A DNA stretch of 64,000 bases. Origin: Rhodomicrobium sp. Az07 (GTDB taxonomy: Bacteria; Pseudomonadota; Alphaproteobacteria; Rhizobiales; Rhodomicrobiaceae). The notes under the pieces are model-generated. The model had not been told where the DNA came from. It did no database searches and was given only the letters and a program-made list of their open reading frames with translations. Each line of letters begins with the position of its first letter. Positions within the stretch are counted from its first letter, which is position 1. Positions 1-8,897 of the stretch are shown here, piece by piece. The stretch lies in NCBI RefSeq assembly GCF_018619475.1, contig NZ_JAHFZG010000004.1, positions 181,154-245,153 on the forward strand, written 5' to 3'. The translations under genes were made by a program, and so were the position numbers.

Positions 1-517
1 TGATGTTCTTGCCGCGCCTGCCGATCACGACGCCAAGCTCCGCCTCCCAGTCGATCTGCGCCGAAATAGCGGCGTCGTAGGGGATCGGATCGAACGGGCC
101 GTTCAGCGCGGCGACCCCCTTCGAGAAGAACACCGGATGCTCGGGCAATTTCTGGTTCGGGTCGCGGAAGGCAGCGCCCTCGCTGAAATGCTCCGGAAAA
201 TTCCAGCCGACGCAGAAAATGTTGCCGTTGAGGCGCGGCAGCGGCGGAAGGATTCGCACGGCGGAGATATTGAAACCGCCGTGCGGCACCATCTCCGCAA
301 GCTCGCGAACTTCCGCCAGCGCTTCCGCCCCGCCCTCGATGAGCGCGCGCATGGATGTGCCGTCGAAACCGAGCCAACGGTCCGCGCGGCGCGCCGCTTC
401 GGCGACATCGGTCACATGGCCGTCCGGTCGCACGATGCCGAGCCTCGCGCGCCCTTGCTCGTCCGCGAACGTAAGCAGCCTCAGTTTCGAATCGAGCGGC
501 ACCTCGATGGTGGTCAT
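1..517 (-). CDS. Fumarylacetoacetate hydrolase family protein, C-terminal part outside window
   Basis: The reading frame opens at an ATG ending at 517, preceded by a GAAGGAG ribosome site, and runs off the left edge without a stop, so only about 172 N-terminal residues are visible. The segment NIFCVGWNFPEH followed by QIDWEAELGVVIGRRGKNI is the typical start of the FAH catalytic fold (2-hydroxyhepta-2,4-diene-dioate isomerase, ureidoglycolate lyase and acylpyruvase relatives). The second E of the WEAELGVVIG motif is usually a metal ligand in this family. Members cleave or isomerise 2-oxo acids using Mg or Mn. The substrate cannot be told from this half of the protein. Confidence 0.85.
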   Translation of the reverse strand, partial: MTTIEVPLDSKLRLLTFADEQGRARLGIVRPDGHVTDVAEAARRADRWLGFDGTSMRALIEGGAEALAEVRELAEMVPHGGFNISAVRILPPLPRLNGNIFCVGWNFPEHFSEGAAFRDPNQKLPEHPVFFSKGVAALNGPFDPIPYDAAISAQIDWEAELGVVIGRRGKNI

Positions 518-701
518 GACATTCTCCTTCGGCTGGAGCGTTTGGCGTTCGGCGCTTCACTTGCCTTACCCGGCTTTCTCACACTCTCCAGTTTGCGGCG
601 GAGCGGAACCCCGCGCAATCGAGAACGAAATCGGTCGGGCCTACGCAAGACGCATGAATTAGAGTATGTAGGAGTTGGCTCGCCGAATGAGGGAACAGCC
701 C

Positions 702-1073
702 ATGCGTGCCTTTCGTTTGCTGATGCTCGTCGTGGTGATTCTGTGCCTTGTGCCGATTCTGGCTCTGATCGGCGCGGGAGCGGCGGCGCGTGTCGCCGGA
801 TGCGCTCTCGATCCCGGCCAATCGCTGCCCTGCCCGGTTCTCGGAAGCGACTACGGCGATGAGCTGTTTTCCATCCTGAATTTCGGCATGCACACCGTCG
901 AGGCCATCGCTATCCTCGGCGCGGTTATCGTGGTCTGGGTGATCGTGGAAATCGTGGCGGCGATCGGCAGGAAGCCGCGAAACCCGAGGCCGTCCGAGCT
1001 GGACAGCCAAGCGGGGCGAAAAAACGCCACTCAGGCGCCCGCCGCCTCCCGGAAGCGGGCACGCGGATCGTAG
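702..1073 (+). CDS. Small two-TM membrane protein of unknown function
   Basis: I do not recognise this 123-residue protein. It has a hydrophobic N-terminal helix (about residues 5-27, LLMLVVVILCLVPILALIG), a short loop with two cysteines (GCALDPGQSLPCPVLG), a second helix (about 62-85, AIAILGAVIVVWVIVEIVAAIG) and a basic tail. I chose the ATG at 702 because GAGGGA lies about 7 nt upstream; an ATG at 687 and a TTG at 675 are in frame. The loop cysteines could form a disulfide if the loop faces the periplasm. The last 43 bases overlap the 3' end of the convergent dnaJ-like gene. Confidence 0.6.
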   Translation: MRAFRLLMLVVVILCLVPILALIGAGAAARVAGCALDPGQSLPCPVLGSDYGDELFSILNFGMHTVEAIAILGAVIVVWVIVEIVAAIGRKPRNPRPSELDSQAGRKNATQAPAASRKRARGS

Positions 1074-1963
1074 GGCTGCTTCTTCGCCCACTCATGCATG
1101 AGGCGCTCAAGCTCCGGGTCGATGACGGGCGGCAACACGATTTTCAGCGTGATGAGCTGGTCGCCATGCGTACCGGAGCGCGCATTGCGCACACCCTTGC
1201 CGCGCAGCCGCAGCACCTGCCCGCTCGATGCGCCCTTCGGGATCGCAACCGTCACACGCCCGCCGATGGTCGGCACCTCGATGCGGCTGCCGAGCACGGC
1301 CTCGTCAAGCGAAACCGGCAATTCCAGCGTTATGTTGTCGCCGTCGCGCGAAAACAGGGGATGCGGCTGAATCTTCAGTTCGATGAGCGCATCGCCGGGC
1401 TCGCCTCGCCCCGCGCCGGGGCCGCCCTTGTGGCGAAGCCTGAGCGTTTGCCCGCTTTCGACGCCCGCCGGGACCGTGATGTCGAGCGTCTCGTTATCGG
1501 GAAACTGCACGCGCTTCTTCACGCCGTTGACGGCTTCGAGAAAGCTGATTTCGAGGTTGTAGCGGTAATCCATGCCGCGCATCGTGAACGCGCCGGACGG
1601 CCCGCGCCTGCCGAACAGGTCGCCGAAGATGTCGGAAAAGTCGCCGCCCGCGCCGCCATTGTGAGACGCGCCGAAGCCATCGTGATCGCGGCCCGCGCCG
1701 CCGGCGCCGTAATCGCGGTAAAACGGGTTCGCGCGCTCATTACCCATCGAGTCGATCTCGCCCGCGTCGTAGCGCTTGCGTTTCTCGGGGCTGCCGAGCA
1801 CGGCGAACGCCGCCGACACGCGCTTGAACTTCTCCTCGCAGGCCGGATCGCCCTTGTTCTGGTCCGGGTGCAGGTCTTTGGCGAGCTTGCGATACGCCCG
1901 ACGGACCTCGTCGTTCGTCGCGGTGCGCTTCAGCCCTAGAACAGCGTAGAGATCTTGGTCCAT
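1031..1963 (-). CDS. CbpA-like DnaJ co-chaperone (J domain, no zinc finger)
   Basis: The 310-residue protein has a J domain at about residues 1-68 with HPD at 32-34, the signature that triggers DnaK ATPase activity. A Gly/Phe-rich linker follows (GGAGGDFSDIFGDLFGR). The rest is the two beta-sandwich substrate-binding domain (MDYRYNLEISFLEA through VLPPVIDPELERLMHEWA). The CxxCxGxG zinc repeats of canonical DnaJ are absent, so it belongs to the class II CbpA/DnaJ2 type, which delivers nonnative proteins to DnaK in the cytoplasm. Its 3' end overlaps the convergent membrane-protein gene by 43 bp. No dnaK is in view. Confidence 0.92.
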   Translation of the reverse strand: MDQDLYAVLGLKRTATNDEVRRAYRKLAKDLHPDQNKGDPACEEKFKRVSAAFAVLGSPEKRKRYDAGEIDSMGNERANPFYRDYGAGGAGRDHDGFGASHNGGAGGDFSDIFGDLFGRRGPSGAFTMRGMDYRYNLEISFLEAVNGVKKRVQFPDNETLDITVPAGVESGQTLRLRHKGGPGAGRGEPGDALIELKIQPHPLFSRDGDNITLELPVSLDEAVLGSRIEVPTIGGRVTVAIPKGASSGQVLRLRGKGVRNARSGTHGDQLITLKIVLPPVIDPELERLMHEWAKKQPYDPRARFREAAGA

Positions 1964-2077
1964 GGAACGTTGGGTGCAGGAGTTGTCAGCGTTGCGAACT
2001 ATGCAAAGACCGTTACAGAACGATGGGAGTCAAGCTTAACTTGTCCCGCTTCGGTCCGGCCGGTTCGCGGACGCGAA

Positions 2078-3646
2078 TTATCCCCCGAACAAGCCGCTGA
2101 AAAATGTCTGTTTCACGTGTTTCGATATCGCAACCTCAGGCTGAAGCGTCATTTCGCGCGCGACGGAGCGCAGACGCCGCCGCAATTGCTCGCCGTCGAG
2201 CGATTCGAGCTTCGTCGGCAAGGACAGCACAAGCTTGCCCTCTTCACACAGAAGCGTGGTCTGCGGCAGGAGGCCCTTCATTCCCGCCGTCAGCGTGTGA
2301 GCAACGCGAACCGTTTGCCCGATGATAAGCGCGCGTTTCTGGAGCGGGCGCGGCAGAAGTTGCGCAAGCTTCGGCATCAACTCGCCCTGAAGCTTCCGCT
2401 CGTAGCGATGATACACGCACAGCGCGAGGAAGGCGCGGCCGGGATGATCGATCCCCGCGAACGCCGATTGCGAGATGAGCACCGCGCTCTGCTCGCCGCG
2501 ATAGTCGGGATGCGCGCGCCAGGAGATGTCGGAGAGAAGGCAGGCCGCGTGACGCAGGCGGCGCTCATCCTCGTGTTCGTGATCGTTCGAGGTCGCGAAA
2601 AGCCCATCGGTCCATGAGATGAGTTCGCGCCCATGCTGCGGCGAGCGCGCGCGCAACATCGCCACCGTTTCGCATGCTGAAAGCAGCGGATCTTCGGCGC
2701 GTTCCGTCTCGTTGAGAAGCCGGTAGATCGTGCCTTCGCGAACGCCGAATGCCGAAAAGATGAGATCGGACGGCTGCATCTTGCGGATCAGCGAGTTGAG
2801 AAGCAGCGCGCCGAGGGGTACGGTTTCCTCGCGCCCGGCCGACATGCCGGCGAGCCGCTTCAACCCCGTTGGCGAGTTGTTGGCGTAACGCGCGGTGATC
2901 TGAAGCGCCTTTCTGGCATCGAGCTTGTAGCCGTGAACGGCGGAAAGCGGGTAGTTGGTCTGGGCCATATGGAGCTTCGCCAGCGCGCGCCATGTGCCGC
3001 CGATCGCGTAGAAATTCTCGCCGCGCACATGGTTGAGCCAGTCCACCGAGGCGAGCGCATCCTCGATGATGGGGATCGCTTCGGTCTTCTCGCCATGGGT
3101 TCGCTCTGCCAGCGCCAGACTGCCGAGCGGCAGCGAAATCTTGTCGGACATCGTGTCGCCATGGATGCGCACGAGTTCCATGCTGCCGCCGCCGAGGTCG
3201 CCGACGATACCGCACGGATTGACGAAGCCCGCGCGAATACCCGTGGCGGCAAGCTCCGCCTCCTCTGCGTTGCCGATCACGCGGATGGGGACGCCGCAGG
3301 CTTCCTCAGCCTTCGCGAGAAAGTCCGGCCCGTCCTCCGCCCAGCGAACCGCCGCCGTTGCGAAGGGATGGATGTCGCGCTCGCGCACGCCGCAAATGTC
3401 AGCGAGCTTGCGGAAGCGCGCGAGCGAGGCGAGCGCTTTCGGCACGGTTTCGGGATTGAGGCGCTTCAATTCGTTGAGATAACGGCCGAGGCCGCACATC
3501 GCCTTCTCCTGAAAGAGAGGCGTCGGCGCGCGGGTCAGTCTTTCATAGACGACGAGGCGGATCGAGTTCGAACCGATGTCGATGACGGCCACCGGGCGCG
3601 CGCCAGGCAACCGTCCACTTATCGAACCGAGCGTCGTATTATCCAC
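2078..3646 (-). CDS. ppx: Ppx/GppA family exopolyphosphatase
   Basis: This 522-residue protein has the actin-like ATPase phosphate loops AVIDIGSNSIRLVVYE near the N-terminus and GDLGGGSMELVRI in the middle, which define Ppx/GppA phosphatases. The C-terminal half continues as an HD-like helical domain (RRLRHAACLLSDISWRAHPDYRGEQ). Members release phosphate from the ends of polyphosphate or hydrolyse pppGpp; the neighbouring polyphosphate kinase favours polyphosphate. The gene lies 166 nt downstream of ppk on the same strand, the usual ppk-ppx order in alphaproteobacteria, so synthesis and breakdown are probably co-transcribed. Confidence 0.9.
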   Translation of the reverse strand: MDNTTLGSISGRLPGARPVAVIDIGSNSIRLVVYERLTRAPTPLFQEKAMCGLGRYLNELKRLNPETVPKALASLARFRKLADICGVRERDIHPFATAAVRWAEDGPDFLAKAEEACGVPIRVIGNAEEAELAATGIRAGFVNPCGIVGDLGGGSMELVRIHGDTMSDKISLPLGSLALAERTHGEKTEAIPIIEDALASVDWLNHVRGENFYAIGGTWRALAKLHMAQTNYPLSAVHGYKLDARKALQITARYANNSPTGLKRLAGMSAGREETVPLGALLLNSLIRKMQPSDLIFSAFGVREGTIYRLLNETERAEDPLLSACETVAMLRARSPQHGRELISWTDGLFATSNDHEHEDERRLRHAACLLSDISWRAHPDYRGEQSAVLISQSAFAGIDHPGRAFLALCVYHRYERKLQGELMPKLAQLLPRPLQKRALIIGQTVRVAHTLTAGMKGLLPQTTLLCEEGKLVLSLPTKLESLDGEQLRRRLRSVAREMTLQPEVAISKHVKQTFFSGLFGG

Positions 3647-3812
3647 GAATCATCCTCGTGTTCTGGCGCATGTTTTTGCTCCAAGGCGCTGCCCACATTC
3701 AAGCACTCGGAGGCGCTTCGAGACCTTCGGGCAACGTGTTGAGTTTAGCTCGGTTGGAGTTTCACATCTGATCGGGCCACCGCAGGTGTGCATCAAATGC
3801 GAAACGATTGCA

Positions 3813-6038
3813 CTAGGCGTGCGGTGCCGATGCAACCGCGAAACGTCGCGGGAAGTTCTGCTTGAGCGCGCCGCCGCGCCCCGAAAGACTGGGATTTGTC
3901 ATGAAGTACTCGTGCGCGCTGAAAGGTTCCTCGCCGGGCTTCAGATGAAGCCGCTGGGAGCTGCCGTCGGCGCAGATTTTCCAGCTCTGGAGATTATCCT
4001 TCAGATTGGCGATCATGATCTGGTCCAGAATCTGCTCGTGAACGGTGGGATTTGTTATCGCGGTCATGGCCTCGACGCGCCGCTCCAGGTTGCGCGGCAT
4101 CATGTCGGCGGAACTGATATACACGTGAGCGTCCTCGGAAGGCAATCCGTGCCCTGCCCCGAAGCAATAGATACGTGAATGTTCCAGAAACCGGCCGATG
4201 ATGCTTTTCGCGCGGATGTTTTCGGAAAGGTCTTTAATCCCCGGCTTGAGGCAGCAGATGCCGCGGATGACGAGGTCGACGGGCACGCCCGACAGGCTCG
4301 CCTCGTAGAGCGCGTCGATCACTTCCGGATCGACAAGCGCATTGAGTTTCATCCAGATCGCGGCGGGGCGGCCCGCCTTGGCATGCGCGATCTCGTTGTG
4401 AATTTCCTCGATGATCCGCGCCTTGATACCGTGCGGCGAGATATACATGCGTTCGAGGTTGTTGGGGCGGCTATAAGTCGTCACGTAATTGAAGATACGC
4501 GACACGTCCCGGCCGATGGCGGGGTCGGCGGTGAAGTACGAGAGGTCCGTGTAGATGCGCGCGGTCGCCGGGTGATAATTGCCCGTGCCGATGTGGCAAT
4601 AGGTGCGAAGCTCGCCGTTTTCCTTGCGAACGACCTGGCCGAGCTTCGCATGCGTCTTGAGGTCGAGCTGCGTCAGGCCATAGACCACATGCACGCCCAC
4701 CTCTTCGAGTTGCTTGGCCCATTCGAGATTGTTCAATTCATCGAAGCGCGCCGTCACCTCGATCATCACGGTGACGCTCTTGCCCGCCTCGCGCGCCTGC
4801 CTGAGCGCCTCCACGATGGGGGAGCGTTTCGACGTGCGGTAGAGCGTCCATTTGATGGCGACGACATCGGGATCGGACGCGGCCTGCCGCAGATATTGCA
4901 GCACCACGTCGAACGATTCGTAAGGGTGGTGAATGATGATGTCCTTCGCCGAAATGGCGGCGAAGCAGTCGTTTTCGAATTCGGCGATCCGCTCGGGAAA
5001 ACGGATTTCAAACGGCTTGTAGAGCAGGTCGGGCCGGTCGCTCACGATAAGTTGCGAAACGTCGGCGATGGCGAACAGGCCGCTCAACATCACGACATCT
5101 TCTCGGCTGATTTTCAGGCCGGCGATGATGAGTTCGCGCGCGGCCTTTGGCAGCGATTCGCTCATTTCGAGGCGGATCACCTCGCCGAGCTGCCGCCGCA
5201 CGAGCGCCTTGCGAAGCACCTTCTGCAAGTCTTCGCTCTTTTCCTGAAATTCGATTCCGCTGTTTCGCAGCGGCCTGAAGAGGCCGACATGCTTCACCTT
5301 GAAGCCCGGCAACAGCGCGTGTGCGTGAAGTGCGATCAGCGCCTCCATCGCGATGAAGCGGATCGCGGGCTTGGCGTTCGCGCTTTCCGTGTGCGGCAGC
5401 CGGACGAACCGGTCGAGGCCGTTCGGAATCACCACGAGAGCATACATGAGGCGTGGCTCGTCATCGAAATCCGGATCGCCGGCAAGAGCGAGTTCCCGCG
5501 TGCATTCGAGCACAAGCACGAGTTCCTGGCTCTGCACGTGCGGGAACGGATGCGCCGCATCGACCGCCACCGCACTCAGCGCCGAAAATACGCGCCGCAT
5601 GAAATAGATTTCGAGCCAGTCCCGTTCCGCGTCCGACAGCGAATCGGCGGAGATGACGGAAACCCGCTCATCCGCCATTTCCTCGCGAAGCGCATTCCAG
5701 CGCTCCTGCTGGATGGCCGAAAGCGGCATGACGGCCGCATTAATTCTTTCCACCTGCTGCTTCGGCGTCAGTCCATCAGGTGACAGCTCGACGATCTCGG
5801 TCGCAGCCTGTTCGTGGAGGCCCGCGACGCGGACCCTATAGAACTCATCGAGGTTGGACCCGGAAATAGCCAGAAAGCGGACGCGCTCAAGAAGCGGGTT
5901 ACGACTGTTGGCCGATTCCTCAAGAACACGCCTGTTGAATGCGAGCCACGACAGCTCCCGGTTGAAAAAGCGTTCCGCGCCAAAGGCTTCTATTCTGTCC
6001 CGATATGTGGGGGCAGGTTCGGCTTTGGCGATTTTCAT
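3813..6038 (-). CDS. ppk: Polyphosphate kinase 1
   Basis: The 741-residue protein matches full-length PPK1. The N-terminal domain has RFFNRELSWLAFNRRVLEE and ISGSNLDEFYRVRVAGL. The catalytic core has the phosphohistidine loop LKTHAKLGQVVRKENGELR and a second HKD-like region around VRGICCLKPGI and EHSRIYCFGAG. PPK1 transfers the gamma phosphate of ATP reversibly onto a growing polyphosphate chain through a phosphohistidine. It sits between hdaA upstream and ppx downstream. The upstream region has a TTTGTCATGTCAC stretch (about 6102-6120, minus strand) that recalls one half of a Pho box, too little to call a PhoB site. Confidence 0.95.
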   Translation of the reverse strand: MKIAKAEPAPTYRDRIEAFGAERFFNRELSWLAFNRRVLEESANSRNPLLERVRFLAISGSNLDEFYRVRVAGLHEQAATEIVELSPDGLTPKQQVERINAAVMPLSAIQQERWNALREEMADERVSVISADSLSDAERDWLEIYFMRRVFSALSAVAVDAAHPFPHVQSQELVLVLECTRELALAGDPDFDDEPRLMYALVVIPNGLDRFVRLPHTESANAKPAIRFIAMEALIALHAHALLPGFKVKHVGLFRPLRNSGIEFQEKSEDLQKVLRKALVRRQLGEVIRLEMSESLPKAARELIIAGLKISREDVVMLSGLFAIADVSQLIVSDRPDLLYKPFEIRFPERIAEFENDCFAAISAKDIIIHHPYESFDVVLQYLRQAASDPDVVAIKWTLYRTSKRSPIVEALRQAREAGKSVTVMIEVTARFDELNNLEWAKQLEEVGVHVVYGLTQLDLKTHAKLGQVVRKENGELRTYCHIGTGNYHPATARIYTDLSYFTADPAIGRDVSRIFNYVTTYSRPNNLERMYISPHGIKARIIEEIHNEIAHAKAGRPAAIWMKLNALVDPEVIDALYEASLSGVPVDLVIRGICCLKPGIKDLSENIRAKSIIGRFLEHSRIYCFGAGHGLPSEDAHVYISSADMMPRNLERRVEAMTAITNPTVHEQILDQIMIANLKDNLQSWKICADGSSQRLHLKPGEEPFSAHEYFMTNPSLSGRGGALKQNFPRRFAVASAPHA

Positions 6039-6319
6039 GGTCCACGATCTCCGTTTGGCGTCTTGGCGACGCGTGAATTGCGCACTCAGAGCTTGGAAGC
6101 GCTTTGTGACATGACAAACACAAAACGCTTAAGCGAAACGGCGTGACGACGCTTCGCTCAGAGCGGCCGATGGTGCGCGACCTTCACGCGACGGACAAAC
6201 TGTTTAACGAAAAGATGACGCCGCACCCGCGCCGCCGCAAGGGCTTATCCGGCTTTAACTTCCATCCCCATTACCAGGTAAAGAGACTGGCATGCGTCGG
6301 CGCCGTAGCGCTAACGCGC

Positions 6320-7018
6320 CTATTCTTTCGGGGCGTCGTCATCGAACTCCGGCCCGCCAGCAACGGCCCTTAATACCTTCGCCGCGAAGGCGCGCGTGAC
6401 CCGGCGGCGTTCGGCCAGCGCCGCCTTGTCGAGAAGCGACGCCACGGCATCCGCCGCCGCCATCGAGCGCTCGATGCGCTGGACGAGATAGGCGATCACG
6501 TCCGGGGCGATCTCGATGCCGCGATCGCTGAAATGCTTCAGCAGCAGCGCCGACAGATGCTCCTCGTCCGGCGGCTGGATTTCGGCGGTGGGATAGGAGC
6601 GTATGCGCGACCGCAGGTCCGGCAGCGCGATCCGCCAGCTTCCGGGGGGCGTTCGCGCGGTCAGGAGGATGAAGGATCCGTGTTCGCGCGCGAGGTTCAA
6701 ATGATGGAACAGCGCCGTTTCCGGGAGCGGCGACGCATCGACATCCTCCAGAACGAGCGGTTGACGGGGCGCGGCCCAGACGTGGCCATCGAGCGCGGCG
6801 GGGTCGGCGAACGCCGCGTTCGCCCGCGCCTTCCAGATATGCGCGAGATAGGTCTTGCCCGATTGCGGAGGGCCCCAGATCACGGCGGCGGGCGCGTGCC
6901 AGTCCGGCCACTGGCCCACGAGCCCGAAGGCGCGGCCGTTTCGCGCCGTGACAAAAAAATCGCTCTCGTCATAGACGAGACGCCGGGGCAGATCGAGAGC
7001 GAGTTGGGACGTCATCAC
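6320..7018 (-). CDS. hdaA: HdaA-like regulator of DnaA (DnaA-related AAA+ protein)
   Basis: The 232-residue protein resembles the AAA+ region of DnaA without its DNA-binding domain. The N-terminus carries QLALDLP, a beta-clamp-binding motif at the position used by Hda. Walker A is GPPQSGKTYLAHIW, Walker B is LVLEDVD, and the sensor region contains LPDLRSRIRSYPTAEI. In alphaproteobacteria HdaA bound to the replisome clamp promotes ATP hydrolysis by DnaA and stops re-initiation. The gene starts 6 nt after the AI-2E permease stop and precedes ppk, an arrangement common in Hyphomicrobiales. Walker A reads GPPQSGKT, close to the canonical GxxxxGKT. Confidence 0.85.
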   Translation of the reverse strand: MMTSQLALDLPRRLVYDESDFFVTARNGRAFGLVGQWPDWHAPAAVIWGPPQSGKTYLAHIWKARANAAFADPAALDGHVWAAPRQPLVLEDVDASPLPETALFHHLNLAREHGSFILLTARTPPGSWRIALPDLRSRIRSYPTAEIQPPDEEHLSALLLKHFSDRGIEIAPDVIAYLVQRIERSMAAADAVASLLDKAALAERRRVTRAFAAKVLRAVAGGPEFDDDAPKE

Positions 7019-7024
7019 CCGGCC

Positions 7025-8155
7025 TCAGCCGATAGTCGCTGATTGTCGCGGCTTTGCGCCTTCGACCGCCTCCTCTGCCGCCTCGCTGTTCTCCTCGTCA
7101 TAGATTTCGCTTTCCTGGTATTTGCGGAGTGCAAAGCGCACCAGCACCCCGATGACCGCGGCAAGCGGCACAGAAATCAACAGGCCGGTGAAACCCAGAA
7201 GATAACCCGCCGCGACCAGCGCGAAAAGCAGCCAGACCGGATGCAGCCGGACTTGATTGCCGACGATGTTCGGCGTCAGCACATTGCCTTCGATAATCTG
7301 CCCGAAGATGAAGACGCCGACGACGAGCGCCACCATGGAGTAATCCGGCGCAAATTGCGCCAGCGCGACGCCGCCCGCCACCAGCAGCCCTGTCGTCGAG
7401 CCGAGATAAGGCACAAAGCTTATGAGCCCGGCGAAAAGGCCGATGAGGAGGCCGTAATTCAGTCCGATCAGGCCAAGCGATACCATGTAGAATATCGACA
7501 GGATCGACAGCACGATGAACATGCCGCGCAGATAGCCGGAAATCGTGTCGTCGACCTCGCCCGCGAGTTTGCGGATGGTTGGCGCGTCCCTTTTCGGAAG
7601 CAGGCTGTCGATGGAGGCAAACATCTGGTCCCAATCGCGCAACAGGAAAAACGTGATGATGGGAGTAAGAAAAAGGAGCGCGAGCGTGTTGAAGAAGGCG
7701 AGACTGCTCTCCGCGAGGCCCTTCAGATAGCCCGCGACCAGGCCCGCCAAATCCTGCGCCTGCCCGGCGGCTCCGCCCTCCTGCTGCTGCACGGTGCTCT
7801 GAAGGGACCGGAGATACTGCGGATAATTCTCCCAGAGATAGGCGCGCGCACGCTGGTAATAGACCGGCAAGTCCTGCGCGAATTGCCGTAACTGGTCGAC
7901 CAGCGGAGGGATGAGCAACGCGAAAATCGCAACGAAGACAAGGCTCAGAACCGCGATGATCGCGAACGCCGCCGCCCCGCGATGCACGCCGATGCGATTG
8001 AGCCGGTCGACCAGCGGATGAAAGAGGTAGGCGAGGACGAACCCCGCCGCGAAAGGCATGAGCACGTCGGCGAACACCATGAGCCCTATCGCGCCGAGGG
8101 CGACGATCACCAACCAGAAGGTTCCGTGCGGCGAGAGTCGGATCGTGTTGTCCAT
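7025..8155 (-). CDS. AI-2E family (PerM-like) membrane permease
   Basis: This 376-residue integral membrane protein has about eight hydrophobic segments in the PerM/AI-2E arrangement. Helices come at the N-terminus (TFWLVIVALGAIGLMVFADVLMP and onward), then a soluble periplasmic-type stretch (DQLRQFAQDLPVYYQRARAYL), then the conserved C-terminal block with LIGLFAGLISFVPYLGS and IIEGNVLTPNIVG. Some homologues export autoinducer-2 and others act in Na+/H+ exchange; the substrate here is unknown. It is the first gene of a tight pair with hdaA (6 nt gap), which looks like genome organisation rather than a shared function. Confidence 0.88.
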   Translation of the reverse strand: MDNTIRLSPHGTFWLVIVALGAIGLMVFADVLMPFAAGFVLAYLFHPLVDRLNRIGVHRGAAAFAIIAVLSLVFVAIFALLIPPLVDQLRQFAQDLPVYYQRARAYLWENYPQYLRSLQSTVQQQEGGAAGQAQDLAGLVAGYLKGLAESSLAFFNTLALLFLTPIITFFLLRDWDQMFASIDSLLPKRDAPTIRKLAGEVDDTISGYLRGMFIVLSILSIFYMVSLGLIGLNYGLLIGLFAGLISFVPYLGSTTGLLVAGGVALAQFAPDYSMVALVVGVFIFGQIIEGNVLTPNIVGNQVRLHPVWLLFALVAAGYLLGFTGLLISVPLAAVIGVLVRFALRKYQESEIYDEENSEAAEEAVEGAKPRQSATIG

Positions 8156-8454
8156 GCTGACGCTTTACTCCCTGAATTTGCGGCTTTCCGACAGAGTCCG
8201 CTCGATTGGTTTATCGACCGTTCCAAAAGCGACGGCCTCGCCGCCTGTCGAAGCGAGGGCCGCTCGCATCAACGTTCGAGGTGTCGTCCGGGTTTCCTTC
8301 GCGCTGCGGTCTGCGCGCGCAACTGTAGCCGCGCGCCCGAAAGTGGCAAGTCATAAGGGGAGCGCTTCGAGGTGCGGGCGGCTCAGGATCGGAACGACCT
8401 GATCGAAAAGGCGGCTTCTCGCAGGCGTTCGCTTTGGCGGCGCTCCCGCGGCCT
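8156..8454. other. Intergenic region without a recognised gene
   Basis: About 300 bases separate the start of the AI-2E gene from the stop of the MAPEG gene on the same strand. I see no coding-like frame, RNA gene or repeat. The promoter of the AI-2E/hdaA unit presumably lies at its left end. Confidence 0.4.
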
Positions 8455-8847
8455 TTATCCGAAAAGCGGCCACAGCACCATGAAAAGCCCCGCTGTCGCC
8501 ACGCCCCACGCGAGGGTGCGGATGTATGGCACCCCGAACGCATAGAGCGGCACATACGCCACCCGGCCCCAGAAATAAAGCTGCGCGCCGAGCGCGGTTG
8601 TGGCGTTTTCCCGCCCCGCGACATGGGCGAGGAGCACAGCCGCGATGAACAGCGGCAGTGTTTCGTAAAGGTTCGCCTGCGCGCGGCCGAGCCGGTCCGC
8701 GACAGGGTTCAGCGGCGGCTGCTTCTCATCCCGCGCGCCCATATTCCATTTTGCGCCGTATTGCACCGTCCGGGCGATGGAGAAAAGGCCGATCTGTACG
8801 ATGGCAAGACCTATGGTCCAGGCCAGCATCGTCATTTCCGTGGTCAT
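8455..8847 (-). CDS. MAPEG-family membrane protein
   Basis: The 130-residue protein has four hydrophobic helices and the MAPEG signature: helix 1 MLAWTIGLAIVQIGLFSIA, the loop GRAQANLYETLPLFIAAVLLAH (the conserved R-A-x-x-N-x-x-E-x-x-P motif), then YFWGRVAYVPLYAFGVPYIRT. Bacterial members are found in the inner membrane and some have glutathione transferase or peroxidase activity; the substrate here is unknown. I chose the ATG at 8847 because the family starts there; an open frame extends to 8973 but would reach into the upstream glycosyltransferase gene. Confidence 0.85.
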   Translation of the reverse strand: MTTEMTMLAWTIGLAIVQIGLFSIARTVQYGAKWNMGARDEKQPPLNPVADRLGRAQANLYETLPLFIAAVLLAHVAGRENATTALGAQLYFWGRVAYVPLYAFGVPYIRTLAWGVATAGLFMVLWPLFG

Positions 8848-8897
8848 GGCGTCCACTCCAACATGTTGCGATCCGGCGTCAGCGAAGCCTGCCGTAT

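Noticed and set aside
4179..5783. A long plus-strand frame of 534 codons
   Set aside because: It lies wholly antisense to ppk, whose family motifs are unmistakable; long shadow frames are expected in high-GC DNA.
6100..6125. A possible Pho box upstream of ppk
   Set aside because: Only one TGTCAT-like half is present; a second half at proper spacing is missing.
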